A stretch of DNA of 64,000 bases from Loigolactobacillus binensis (GTDB lineage: Bacteria > Bacillota > Bacilli > Lactobacillales > Lactobacillaceae): positions 91,875-155,874 of the forward strand of contig NZ_BJDN01000004.1 in assembly GCF_005405165.1 (NCBI RefSeq), in the 5' to 3' direction. Position numbers and translations under genes: made by a program. This document shows positions 8,666 to 17,658 of this stretch, in pieces; within the stretch, counting starts at the first letter, position 1; every line of letters starts with the position of its first letter. Under the pieces are notes generated by a model. The model did not search any database. It was given only the letters and a program-made list of their open reading frames with translations, and was not told where the DNA came from.

Positions 8666-10009
8666 ATGGGGGTGAAGAACATCGAAATAGCCGCTTTATA
8701 TGGGTGTCAACAAGTCGTTTCTGCAGCGGCGTTAACCAATATTAATAATAATATACCACACTGCCAGCAACGCCTAGCAATGCGGCAATTAAATACTAAG
8801 TGGCTGGTGTGTAATCGTTGTGGAAGTCGGCAACGCAAGCAGGAGGTTCAATTGGCGGATGGCCGTTATTATTGCCCGGATTGCTTATTGTTGGGGCGGG
8901 TGTGTGCAGACGATTATTTGGTCAGCCTAGCCGAACCTAATCTTTTTAAACCTAACTCGGCGCCTTTGACTTGGTCAGGAAAATTAACAACTGATCAGCA
9001 GGCTGCCGCTGCAGCGATTCGCCGTGGCTTTGCTCAACGACAAGATCAGCTTTTGTGGGCGGTTACTGGTGCTGGCAAAACGGAAATGCTTTTTCCTGGT
9101 ATCGCAACTGCTCTGGTACAGGGATTGCGGGTAGGTGTGGCCTCTCCACGTGTAGATGTTTGTTTAGAACTAATGCCGCGTCTACAGGTCGCCTTTGCTA
9201 CCACGCCGATCATGCTACTCCATGGACGCCAAACCGAAGCTTACCGTTATACGCAATTAGTTTTGTGCACGACCCACCAATTATTACGCTTTTATCGTGC
9301 GTTTGATGTGCTGATCATCGATGAAGTCGATGCTTTTCCTTATGCGCAAAATCCACAGTTAGCCTTTGCCACCCAACAAGCCGTTAAGGTCAGTGGTACC
9401 CGGCTATTTTTAACCGCTACGCCTAGTCGCCAATTATTACGCCAGACTAGAACCGGTCAGCTACAGTTAAGTTATTTACCGCGGCGCTATCACGGGCACG
9501 CTTTACCACAACCTCAAGTTCAATTGTGCTTTAAATGGCGCCAGCAGTTAAATAAGCAACGAATACCGCAGCAATTAGCCCACCGCATTGCCATAAAGGT
9601 GGAGCAACGGCAACGCTTTTTACTATTTGTACCGCGGATCGAGTTGCTCAAAGTTTTAGCACCACTGTTGCGGCACCAATTTCCAAGTTTGCATTTTGCA
9701 ACTGTCCATGCTGCCGATGCACAGCGTTTGGAAAAAGTTCAACAAATGCGGCAACAGCAACTGGATTGTTTAGTGACCACCACGATTTTAGAACGGGGAG
9801 TTACTTTTCCTGGTATTGACGTGTTGGTTTTAGGTGCGGATGATCAAGTTTTCTCCACTGCAGCCTTAGTACAAATGGCTGGTCGTGTTGGCCGTTCGGC
9901 CGCTTGTCCTACTGGCGAAGTCGTTTTTATTTGTGCTGGTTTAAGTCGTTCTGTACAGCAGGCCTGTCGGCAGATCAAACAGGTCAATCGGAAGGCAGGT
10001 TTCAAATGA
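8666..10009 (+). CDS. comFA: ComFA, DEAD-box helicase of competence
   Basis: ATP-dependent helicase/translocase that helps pull single-stranded DNA into the cell during transformation. Seen: an N-terminal four-Cys zinc motif (CNRCG and CPDC), Walker A AVTGAGKTEM, DEAD-type DEVD, motif III LTATPS, and a C-terminal helicase half ending in QMAGRVGRS. Length 447 residues is in the family range. The start at ATG 8666 is tentative because the GGGGTGAAG that looks like an SD lies after it. Its stop overlaps the comFC start by 4 bases (ATGA). Confidence 0.92.
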   Translation: MGVKNIEIAALYGCQQVVSAAALTNINNNIPHCQQRLAMRQLNTKWLVCNRCGSRQRKQEVQLADGRYYCPDCLLLGRVCADDYLVSLAEPNLFKPNSAPLTWSGKLTTDQQAAAAAIRRGFAQRQDQLLWAVTGAGKTEMLFPGIATALVQGLRVGVASPRVDVCLELMPRLQVAFATTPIMLLHGRQTEAYRYTQLVLCTTHQLLRFYRAFDVLIIDEVDAFPYAQNPQLAFATQQAVKVSGTRLFLTATPSRQLLRQTRTGQLQLSYLPRRYHGHALPQPQVQLCFKWRQQLNKQRIPQQLAHRIAIKVEQRQRFLLFVPRIELLKVLAPLLRHQFPSLHFATVHAADAQRLEKVQQMRQQQLDCLVTTTILERGVTFPGIDVLVLGADDQVFSTAALVQMAGRVGRSAACPTGEVVFICAGLSRSVQQACRQIKQVNRKAGFK

Positions 10010-10683
10010 ATTGTCTATTATGTCAACAACCATTTAGTCAAAATTTGACGTTAGCCGACTTATTGTATTGGCGGCCGCTACTTGTCGAACGAATCTGTGC
10101 ACATTGCCAACGGCGGCTACAAGTGATTACAACGGCTTGTCCAGAGTGTGGGCGCACTCAAACTAGCCCGCAACTGTGTCGTGACTGTCAACGTTGGTTA
10201 AAAAAGCAACCGCAGCAGTTGCACAATCAAGCTTTGTTTGTTTACAATGCGGTGTTGCAGGATTTTTTTAAACGTTATAAAAGTTTAGGTGATTATCGGT
10301 TGCATGCGGCGTTCACGGCGGACTGTCAGCGGTGGTTCAAGCACCATCCGGCCGATATTTACATTCCGATTCCAACGGATGCGGCCAGTTATGCTCGGCG
10401 AGGATTTAATCCAGTGGTGGGCCTATACGCGGATTGCGTTTCATTAACGCCGTGCTTAAAAAAGCAGCCACAGCCAGTTAAACAAGCACATAAAAGTCGT
10501 CAAGCACGGTTGCGTACGCCACAACTATTTACTTTTGTTGGGACTAAGACCACGTTACACAATAAAAAAGTTTTACTGTTGGATGATATCTACACAACTG
10601 GCCGAACCATGCGACACGCACAGGCTTGCTTGAAAACAGCCGTTCCAGATTGTCAATTGCAGACGTTTACTTTGGCGCGATAA
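10006..10683 (+). CDS. comFC: ComFC/ComF phosphoribosyltransferase-like competence protein
   Basis: Double-zinc-ribbon plus phosphoribosyltransferase-fold protein needed for DNA uptake in naturally competent Firmicutes. Seen: four CxxC-type pairs in the first 65 residues (CLLC, CAHC, CPEC, CRDC) and the PRPP-binding motif VLLLDDIYTTGRTM near the C terminus. Length 225 residues. Start set at ATG 10006, overlapping the comFA stop, so the two are translationally coupled. Intact comFA and comFC do not prove competence but show that this part of the machinery is not decayed. Confidence 0.92.
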   Translation: MNCLLCQQPFSQNLTLADLLYWRPLLVERICAHCQRRLQVITTACPECGRTQTSPQLCRDCQRWLKKQPQQLHNQALFVYNAVLQDFFKRYKSLGDYRLHAAFTADCQRWFKHHPADIYIPIPTDAASYARRGFNPVVGLYADCVSLTPCLKKQPQPVKQAHKSRQARLRTPQLFTFVGTKTTLHNKKVLLLDDIYTTGRTMRHAQACLKTAVPDCQLQTFTLAR

Positions 10684-10706
10684 ACGGAATCGAATCACTG
10701 TTTTGA

Positions 10707-10735
10707 TTGTCAATTAGACCGCTTTCTATTATAAT
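10707..10735 (+). promoter_or_regulatory. hpf promoter
   Basis: TTGTCA (10707-10712), 17-bp spacer, TATAAT (10730-10735), a near-consensus sigma-A promoter. The leader is about 145 bases and has a small hairpin TTTGCC-AGT-GGCAAA (10845-10859) just before the SD. Confidence 0.8.
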
Positions 10736-10885
10736 TAAGACATAAGCAAGGGAGCGAAGCAAATCTAATTGATCCGCTATCAAGTTCCTGAGTGCGTGGA
10801 TCTAGTTGTGGTGCTACACTGTAACTGATTTAGCTTCACCTATATTTGCCAGTGGCAAACTTGCAAGTGAAAGGGGAGAAGTTCT

Positions 10886-11443
10886 ATGCTTAATTATAAC
10901 GTCCGTGGAGAAAATATCGAGGTAACTGCAGCGATTCGGAGCTATGTCGAAAAACGGTTAGGTAAATTAGAGAAATACTTTACGAATACCGCTGAATCCA
11001 CTGCTCACGTCAACCTCAAGGTTTATCCCGACAAGACAGCGAAGGTCGAAGTTACTATTCCATTACCATACTTAACCTTACGTGCAGAAGAAACTTCACC
11101 AGATTTATATGCGAGCGTTGACCTCGTAACGGATAAGCTAGAACGCCAGATCCGTAAGTTCAAAACTAAAATCAATCGTAAGTCACGCGAAAAAGGATTC
11201 CGTGATTTTGATCTCACCGTACCGGCAACTGATACCGCTGATGATGCCAAGGAAGAGAAGTTGGATATTGTTCGGACTAAGCGCGTCAATTTGAAACCAA
11301 TGGACAGCGAAGAGGCTGTATTGCAAATGGACATGTTAGGCCATAACTTCTTTATTTTTGAAGATGCTGAAACAAACGGCACAAGCATTGTGTATAAACG
11401 GCGGGATGGTCGTTATGGATTGATTGAAACTGACGAACAATAA
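10886..11443 (+). CDS. hpf: Ribosome hibernation promoting factor, long form
   Basis: Long HPF, which joins 70S ribosomes into inactive 100S dimers in stationary phase. Length 185 residues. Seen: N-terminal YfiA/HPF domain (MLNYNVRGENIEVTAAIRSY to about residue 105) and the C-terminal dimerisation domain (KPMDSEEAVLQMDMLGHNFF to the end). Start ATG 10886 after AAAGGGGAG. It lies between comFC and secA, the usual Firmicute position, with its own strong promoter and terminator. Confidence 0.96.
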   Translation: MLNYNVRGENIEVTAAIRSYVEKRLGKLEKYFTNTAESTAHVNLKVYPDKTAKVEVTIPLPYLTLRAEETSPDLYASVDLVTDKLERQIRKFKTKINRKSREKGFRDFDLTVPATDTADDAKEEKLDIVRTKRVNLKPMDSEEAVLQMDMLGHNFFIFEDAETNGTSIVYKRRDGRYGLIETDEQ

Positions 11444-11458
11444 TCAAAGTCAGATCTA

Positions 11459-11496
11459 GGCTGGATTATCTTTAACGAGATAGTCCAGCTTTTTTA
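11459..11496 (+). terminator. Terminator after hpf
   Basis: GGCTGGATTATCT / AGATAGTCCAGCT stem (one G-U), 6-base loop, then T6. Confidence 0.9.
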
Positions 11497-11842
11497 ATGC
11501 AAACAAAAATAAGACTGGGTTTGTGATTAAAATTAAAGTGACTGCTGTTTACAGCTAATTTAGTGTTGATCTAGTTGAAAATAACGTTAAAAGCGGTTAA
11601 ATAATTACCTTTTTCGGCACGCTTAACTTCAATGTGTTAAAGTAGTTTGCAGAGATTTAAATTAATGCTAAACTTGAAGTATCGTTTTTTATTAATATGG
11701 GACGAAAAGTGAGTTTTTTACATTAAATACCTTGAACAGATCACTTTTCAGTGTACGTTAACTATTTTAGAAATTATTAATGAAGTTGAAATCACTTGGT
11801 TTCAACCTCTATTGTCGATGTTTGACGAGAAGGGAATTAGTC
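11497..11842 (+). promoter_or_regulatory. secA leader region with candidate promoter
   Basis: No gene seen in these 346 bases. Candidate promoter TTGCAG (11647-11652), 16-bp spacer, TGC-TAAACT (11669-11674). Downstream are two inverted repeats: AAAAGTGA / TCACTTTT (about 11705-11747) and GTTGAAA / TTTCAAC (about 11783-11804), the latter 40 bases before the secA start. An in-frame ATG at 11780 has no SD and is not taken as the start. Confidence 0.5.
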
Positions 11843-14209
11843 ATGGCAAATATTTTAAGAAACTGGGTCGAAAGCGATAAGCGTGAAGTTAAACGGATGG
11901 GCAAGATTGCCGATCAAGTTGAAGCGCTTGCTGATGAGATGGCGGCCCTTTCTGATGAAGAACTGCAGGCAAAAACGCCAGTATTCAAGGAACGTTTAGC
12001 TAAGGGTGAGACCTTAGATGATATTTTACCTGAGGCTTTTGCCGTTGCGCGGGAAGGGGCTAAACGCGTTTTAGGCCTTTATCCTTTCCGGGTGCAAATT
12101 ATTGGTGGGATCACGTTGCACGAAGGTAATATTGCTGAAATGCGTACTGGTGAAGGGAAAACCTTGACGGCAACGATGCCAGTTTATTTGAATGCTTTAG
12201 AAGGCAAAGGGGTTCACGTTGTCACTGTCAATGAGTACTTATCTAGTCGTGACGCTACCGAAATGGGCGAGCTTTATAACTGGTTAGGGTTATCGGTTGG
12301 GTTAAATCTAAATTCATTAAGTGCTGAAGAAAAGCGGGCGGCCTATCAAGCGGATATTACCTATTCAACTAATAGTGAACTGGGCTTTGATTATTTGCGG
12401 GATAACATGGTGGTTTACAAGGAGCAAATGTCACAGCGGCCATTAAATTATGCAATCGTCGATGAAGTTGATTCAATTTTGATCGATGAATCACGGACAC
12501 CGCTGATCATTTCTGGACAAGCAGAGAAGTCAACTGCGTTGTATATTCGGACGGATCGTTTTGTCAAAACCTTGAAGGAGGATGAAGACTATAAAATTGA
12601 TCTGCAAACGAAAACCATCAGTTTGACGGAACAAGGTATTCGCAAAGCTGAAGCTAATTTCGGTTTGGATAACTTGTATGACGCTGATAATATGGCGTTG
12701 ACCCATCATTTGGATCAGGCGTTACGGGCTAATTACATCATGTTATTGGATATTGATTATGTGGTTCAAGACGATAAAGTCATGATCGTTGATTCCTTTA
12801 CTGGTCGGGTTATGGAAGGGCGCCGTTATTCCGATGGTTTGCACCAGGCAATTGAGGCCAAAGAAGGCGTTGAGATCGAAGACGAATCGAAGACGATGGC
12901 CAACATTACGTATCAGAACTTTTTCCGGATGTATAACAAATTGGCCGGGATGACCGGGACTGCCAAGACGGAACAAGAAGAGTTCCGCGAAATTTACAAT
13001 ATGCAGGTTATTACGATTCCCACCAATCGGCCTATTGCCCGAATTGATCATCCTGATTTACTATACCCAACGTTACAAAGTAAATTTAAGGCGGTTGTGG
13101 CTGATATCAAGGCACGCCACGAAAAGGGGCAGCCAATGTTAGTCGGGACTGTCGCCGTTGAAACTTCTGAATTATTATCGAAGTTATTAGATCGGGAGCA
13201 TATTCCCCACATGGTTTTGAATGCTAAAAACCATTTTAAAGAAGCAGAGATTATTATGAACGCCGGTCAACGTGGTGGTGTGACGATTGCGACCAACATG
13301 GCTGGTCGGGGGACAGATATTAAATTAGGCCCTGGGGTCAAAGAAGTTGGCGGTTTATGCGTAATTGGGACTGAACGTCATGAATCACGACGGATCGATA
13401 ACCAGTTACGTGGTCGTGCTGGCCGGCAGGGGGATCCTGGTGAAACCCAATTTTACTTGTCATTGGAAGATACTTTGATGCGGCGCTTTGGTTCCGATCG
13501 GATCAAAGCATTATTAGATCGGATGAAAGTGGCTGATGATGATGCCGTGATCCAAAGTCGTATGATTACACGGCAAGTAGAATCAGCTCAGAAGCGGGTC
13601 GAAGGGAATAACTACGATACGCGTAAAAACACATTGCAGTATGATGATGTTATGCGTGAGCAGCGGGAAGTTATTTATTCTCAGCGGATGCAGGTTATCG
13701 ACAGTACGGAATCGTTGAAATATGTTTTATTGCCAATGTTTGAACGGACGATTAAACGAATCGTGGATTCACATACGCAAGGGGATCAAAAAGATTGGGA
13801 TCTTAAAGCAATCTATGATTTTGCCATTAATTCGATGGTACCGGAAACAACAATTTCAATTGAAAAAGACTTAGCCGGTAAATCTAGCCAACAGATCGTT
13901 GATTATCTGTTAAATCGGGCCAATAAAGTTTATGCGGAAAAGCAAAAACAACTGTATGATGAAGCCCAAATGCTTGAATTTGAAAAAGTGGTTATTTTAC
14001 GGGTGGTCGACTCTCATTGGACCGATCATATTGATACGATGGATCAAATTCGGCAATCAATTGGTTTACGTGGCTACGGGCAGTTAAACCCACTAGTTGA
14101 ATATCAATCCGAAGGTTATCGTTTGTTTGAAGAAATGATCGCGGACATTGATTTTGATGTGACGCGCTTATTCATGAAGGCTGAAATTCGCCAGAATATT
14201 CGCCGGTAA
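11843..14209 (+). CDS. secA: Preprotein translocase ATPase SecA
   Basis: Motor ATPase that drives Sec-dependent protein export through SecYEG. Length 788 residues from the chosen ATG 11843 ([17 protein letters not shown]), which has AGAAGGGA upstream; this is normal for lactobacilli. Seen: Walker A in [18 protein letters not shown]-like [14 protein letters not shown], helicase C part [14 protein letters not shown], and the helical scaffold region near [14 protein letters not shown]. The C-terminal zinc-binding tail found in some SecA proteins is absent. Confidence 0.97.
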   Translation: MANILRNWVESDKREVKRMGKIADQVEALADEMAALSDEELQAKTPVFKERLAKGETLDDILPEAFAVAREGAKRVLGLYPFRVQIIGGITLHEGNIAEMRTGEGKTLTATMPVYLNALEGKGVHVVTVNEYLSSRDATEMGELYNWLGLSVGLNLNSLSAEEKRAAYQADITYSTNSELGFDYLRDNMVVYKEQMSQRPLNYAIVDEVDSILIDESRTPLIISGQAEKSTALYIRTDRFVKTLKEDEDYKIDLQTKTISLTEQGIRKAEANFGLDNLYDADNMALTHHLDQALRANYIMLLDIDYVVQDDKVMIVDSFTGRVMEGRRYSDGLHQAIEAKEGVEIEDESKTMANITYQNFFRMYNKLAGMTGTAKTEQEEFREIYNMQVITIPTNRPIARIDHPDLLYPTLQSKFKAVVADIKARHEKGQPMLVGTVAVETSELLSKLLDREHIPHMVLNAKNHFKEAEIIMNAGQRGGVTIATNMAGRGTDIKLGPGVKEVGGLCVIGTERHESRRIDNQLRGRAGRQGDPGETQFYLSLEDTLMRRFGSDRIKALLDRMKVADDDAVIQSRMITRQVESAQKRVEGNNYDTRKNTLQYDDVMREQREVIYSQRMQVIDSTESLKYVLLPMFERTIKRIVDSHTQGDQKDWDLKAIYDFAINSMVPETTISIEKDLAGKSSQQIVDYLLNRANKVYAEKQKQLYDEAQMLEFEKVVILRVVDSHWTDHIDTMDQIRQSIGLRGYGQLNPLVEYQSEGYRLFEEMIADIDFDVTRLFMKAEIRQNIRR

Positions 14210-14220
14210 AAATCATTAAA

Positions 14221-14256
14221 GAAGCGACGTCGTTTAAAAGCGCGTCGCTTTTTTAA
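14221..14256 (+). terminator. Terminator after secA
   Basis: AAGCGACG / CGTCGCTT stem followed by T5-6. Confidence 0.85.
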
Positions 14257-14406
14257 ACTAAGGACTAGATTAAATGCTACGGCACAAAGCAGTATGGTTA
14301 AGCCTAAATGCCGAGAGCCCTTAGATATGGTCGGCTAAATTTATTAAGGAATACTAATAAAAAGTCGCTTTAAAACACGCCTAAACAACAATCAGGAGGC
14401 AACATT

Positions 14407-15523
14407 ATGGAATTAAGTGAAGGTAAACATATTTTGGCCGAGGTAGCCGCTAAATTAGATCAATTTAGGGGGTCACTTTGACCTAGCTTCGTTGAAGGAT
14501 AATATTGCCGAAAACGAAGCCGAAATGGCGGAACCGGGTTTTTGGAATGATCAGGCTAAAGCACAAAAAGTGATCGATGCTACCAACGCCTTAAAGGCCA
14601 AATATGATTCATTTCAACAATTGCAACAACAATATGATGATTTGACTGTTTCCGCTGAGTTATTGGCCGAAGAAAATGATCCGCAAATTGCCGCTGAATT
14701 TGCCATCGGGATCGAAACGTTACAAAAACAAATGCAGCAGTATGAGTTAGGTTTATTACTCAATGGACCCTATGATAGTCATAATGCGATCCTAGAAATC
14801 CATCCCGGTGCTGGTGGCACTGAATCCCAAGATTGGGGTGAAATGTTATTACGGATGTACATGCGCTGGGCTGAACAGCATCAATTTACCGTGGAAACGG
14901 TGGATTATCAAGCTGGTGAGGAGGCCGGTATCAAAAGCGTCACTTTGTTGATCAAGGGTCATAATGCCTATGGGTATTTACGTTCCGAGCGGGGCGTACA
15001 TCGGTTAGTCCGGATCTCACCATTTGATGCTGCTGGCCGGCGGCATACTTCATTTGCCTCGGTTGATGTGATGCCTGAGCTTGATGATACTGTCAATGTA
15101 GAGATCAATAACGATGATCTGCGGGTCGATGTTTATCGGGCCAGCGGTGCTGGTGGCCAGCACGTTAATAAAACTTCATCGGCTGTGCGGATCACTCATT
15201 TGCCGACGGGGATCGTTGCTGCTAGTCAGGCAGAGCGTTCACAGTTACAAAACCGGCAAACGGCGATGAATATGTTGCGGGCTAAATTATACCAACGCGA
15301 ATTAGAAGAAAAAGAACGCCAGCGCGCCGAAATTCAGGGTGAACAGGCCGATATCGGTTGGGGTTCACAAATTCGTTCCTATGTTTTTCAGCCCTATACG
15401 ATGATCAAAGATCACCGAACTAATTATGAAACTGGTAATGGTCAGGCTGTTTTAGATGGCGATTTAGATCCATTTATTGATGCTTATCTTCAATTACAAT
15501 TAAAGGCGGACAATTCGCGCTAA
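14407..15523 (+). CDS. prfB: Peptide chain release factor 2 (programmed +1 frameshift)
   Basis: RF2, which ends translation at UGA and UAA. Translation begins at ATG 14407 (SD CAGGAGG), reads 24 codons to CTT (14476-14478), meets an in-frame TGA (14479-14481) and continues in +1 from GAC at 14480 to the stop at 15523. The product is about 371 residues. Seen: the peptidyl-hydrolysis motif GAGGQHVNK and the codon-recognition SPF (RISPFDAAG). The downstream frame alone would begin at a TTG without an SD, so the shifted gene is the right model. It lies after secA, as usual. Confidence 0.96.
14467..14482 (+). promoter_or_regulatory. prfB programmed frameshift site
   Basis: AGGGGG acts as an internal SD just ahead of CTT TGA C, the canonical RF2 autoregulatory +1 slippery site. 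When RF2 is scarce, the ribosome pauses at UGA and shifts. Confidence 0.95.
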
Positions 15524-15534
15524 GTTTATGCACC

Positions 15535-15576
15535 AAGGGTTGTGACATAAGTCATTTATGTTGCAACCCTTGTTTA
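15535..15576 (+). terminator. Terminator after prfB
   Basis: 15-bp stem AAGGGTTGTGACATA / TATGTTGCAACCCTT (two wobble pairs), 7-base loop, then GTTTATGTTT, a weak T-tract. Confidence 0.7.
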
Positions 15577-15699
15577 TGTTTCCGAATAATAGCGTTGAAA
15601 CAAGTTAAGCTAGCTTTCTCCGGCGATCTAAGTGGGCACTCAAAAGGCCAAATTACGCGCTGGCTCTTTAGCAACAGATTATGAATATTTTTTTGTGAT

Positions 15700-15714
15700 T
15701 AGGAATGCTATACT
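15700..15714 (+). promoter_or_regulatory. Candidate promoter for the PDZ protein/phoPR operon
   Basis: Extended -10 TGC-TATACT ending at 15714. No good -35 at the right distance. An imperfect inverted repeat CGTAA...TTACG follows in the leader (about 15734-15757). Confidence 0.45.
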
Positions 15715-15781
15715 GAAACTAAATAATAAACGTGCGTAAGGCAATTAATTTACGAACGTTATACTGAGAGGTTTTTACTGT

Positions 15782-16939
15782 ATGTTAATCGAGTTATTAA
15801 TTAGTTTAGTGGCCCAACCGCTGTTATGGTGTCTAGTTTTAGCCGGTTATTTAGTTAGCCGCCGGCGTATTCAGCGTGAACGGCAGACATTTCATATTGC
15901 CATTGATAGTCATTTAAATGAATTTAAGGCGTTTTTTATTTATGGCCTACCACTGGGGATCATTTTATCGGTGGTGACGCTTTTATTAAGTTTAAAGTTA
16001 GCTAGTGCTTGGTGGACACTTTACCAAATAATCGGTATTGTGTCAGCGGTACTGACCGTTAGTTTTGTTTGGCCAACGGCAATCGTTCTGGTGACCACCT
16101 TACTGGCAATTACTTTATTGCCAAATAGTTGGCGTTTAGCAGTGCCACTGTTTACAACTCAGGCGGCAACTAATCGTGTGATTGCGGCGGTTTTATTTCT
16201 ACTGCTGGCCGTTAGTGCGCTGGCAAGTGTGGGGTTACGGCAACGACTGGCACTTAAAAATCTGTCACCGCGGATTACTGAAAGCAATCGCGGTCGCCGA
16301 ACTGGCTATTTTCAGGCGCAACAACTAGCGTTAGTACCGTTGGCCTTTTTTGTACCAGGTTCTAAGTTGACTAGTGGTTTATTTGCTTGGTCAACGGTTC
16401 AAGTGGCCGGTAATCAATATCATCTAGTCGTATTACCGTTATTGATCGGTTTTTTATTAACGGTTCGGCAACAATTACCAGCAATGCAGATCAAGCGGCA
16501 AAACCGCTGGCAACTGGTGACCGGCCTAATTTATTTGCTTAGTGCAGTAATTGTTTACCTGCGGCCCACGTTGTTTTTGCCAGTGTTAGTGGTTGCTGCA
16601 GTTGTTGCCGTTGGTGGTTGGTTAGGCGCTCGCCAAAATCGTGGCTCAGTTCATTACACGGAGCCTTTTAACGGGGTTATGGTGTTAGGCATTCAACCAG
16701 CTACTCCCGCCGCTAAAATGGACCTAGTGGCCGGCGATATTATTTTGGAATGCAATAATTTGGCGGTTCGCGATGAAGATTCATTTTACGCTGCGCGGAT
16801 GACTGATCCAACGTATTGTCATTTACGCGTTAAAACGATGACTGGCGATATTAAAATTACTGAATCCGCGATTTTTGCCGATGCCCCCCATAATTTAGGC
16901 GTTATGACTTTCCCGCAACAAGTGGCCACTGAGCAATAA
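15782..16939 (+). CDS. Polytopic membrane protein with C-terminal PDZ domain (MinJ-like)
   Basis: Length 385 residues. Seen: about seven or eight hydrophobic spans over residues 1-275 and a PDZ domain at about 285-375 (GVMVLGIQPATPAAK, then GDIILECNN). The architecture matches the MinJ-type membrane PDZ proteins of Firmicutes, which help place the division site, but the match is by layout only. No protease active-site residues were recognised, so it is not an obvious SepM/HtrA-type protease. It ends 17 bp before phoP and is probably co-transcribed with phoP-phoR. ftsEX, often found between prfB and the pho/pst genes in lactobacilli, are not present here. Confidence 0.7.
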   Translation: MLIELLISLVAQPLLWCLVLAGYLVSRRRIQRERQTFHIAIDSHLNEFKAFFIYGLPLGIILSVVTLLLSLKLASAWWTLYQIIGIVSAVLTVSFVWPTAIVLVTTLLAITLLPNSWRLAVPLFTTQAATNRVIAAVLFLLLAVSALASVGLRQRLALKNLSPRITESNRGRRTGYFQAQQLALVPLAFFVPGSKLTSGLFAWSTVQVAGNQYHLVVLPLLIGFLLTVRQQLPAMQIKRQNRWQLVTGLIYLLSAVIVYLRPTLFLPVLVVAAVVAVGGWLGARQNRGSVHYTEPFNGVMVLGIQPATPAAKMDLVAGDIILECNNLAVRDEDSFYAARMTDPTYCHLRVKTMTGDIKITESAIFADAPHNLGVMTFPQQVATEQ

Positions 16940-16956
16940 TAAAGGAGTTAGGTTGG

Positions 16957-17658
16957 ATGAAGCGTGTACTGGTAGTCGATGATGAACCGTCAATTGTAAC
17001 CTTACTGGCCTATAATTTGAAAAAAGAACATTATCAGGTCACTACAGCAAACGATGGCGTTAAGGCCCTGAATTTAGCTTTGACGACGGCGTTTGATTTT
17101 ATTTTGTTGGATTTGATGTTACCGCAAATGGATGGTGTGGAAGTGACGCGTCGTTTGCGGCAGGAAAAGGTAACGACCCCGATCATCATGTTGACAGCAA
17201 AGGATGCCGAATTCGATAAAATCGTGGGCCTGGAAATTGGGGCCGATGATTACATGACGAAGCCGTTCAGTCCCCGGGAGGTAATCGCTCGAATGAAGGC
17301 GATTAGTCGACGTTTACAGCCGCTTGCGGGTACACCACCAGCAACGGTGATCAAAATTGGTACGCTACAAATTTTTCCTGCCGAGTATACGGCTTATCAG
17401 TCGGGACAGCTACTACAATTAACGCCACGAGAATATGCGCTGCTACTTTATTTTGCGCAACGGCAAAAACGTGTACTCAGTCGTGAACAATTATTAAACG
17501 GCGTTTGGGGTTATGATTATGTTGGTGAAACGCGAATGGTCGATATTCAGGTCAGTCATTTACGCGATAAAATTGAACTTGATCCAAAACGGCCCCAATA
17601 CTTGGTAACGGTGCGTGGTTTTGGTTATAAGCTGGAGGAACCGCATGAAAAGAATTAG
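16957..17658 (+). CDS. phoP: PhoP-type response regulator (OmpR/PhoB family)
   Basis: Two-component response regulator; from context it controls phosphate starvation genes. Length 233 residues. Seen: receiver domain with DDEPS near the N terminus, phospho-acceptor Asp52 in ILLDLMLPQMDG, Thr in IIMLTAKDA and Lys in YMTKPFSPRE, then a winged-helix DNA-binding domain (about 130-230, ending VRGFGYKLE). Start is at ATG 16957; AAAGGAG lies about 10 bases upstream. It overlaps phoR by 14 bases. Its likely target is the TTTACA array before pstS; the 11-bp TTTAAG repeats at 25-33 kb may bind it or a relative. Confidence 0.9.
   Translation: MKRVLVVDDEPSIVTLLAYNLKKEHYQVTTANDGVKALNLALTTAFDFILLDLMLPQMDGVEVTRRLRQEKVTTPIIMLTAKDAEFDKIVGLEIGADDYMTKPFSPREVIARMKAISRRLQPLAGTPPATVIKIGTLQIFPAEYTAYQSGQLLQLTPREYALLLYFAQRQKRVLSREQLLNGVWGYDYVGETRMVDIQVSHLRDKIELDPKRPQYLVTVRGFGYKLEEPHEKN

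Noticed and set aside
9055..9306. Small ORF inside comFA in another frame
   Set aside because: No SD and fully inside a conserved helicase gene.
11780..11842. SecM-like leader peptide or longer SecA start
   Set aside because: ATG 11780 is in frame with secA and has no SD; the family N terminus begins at 11843.
14492..15523. prfB as an unshifted gene starting at TTG 14492
   Set aside because: The upstream 24 codons with SD and the CTT TGA C slippery site show the normal RF2 frameshift.
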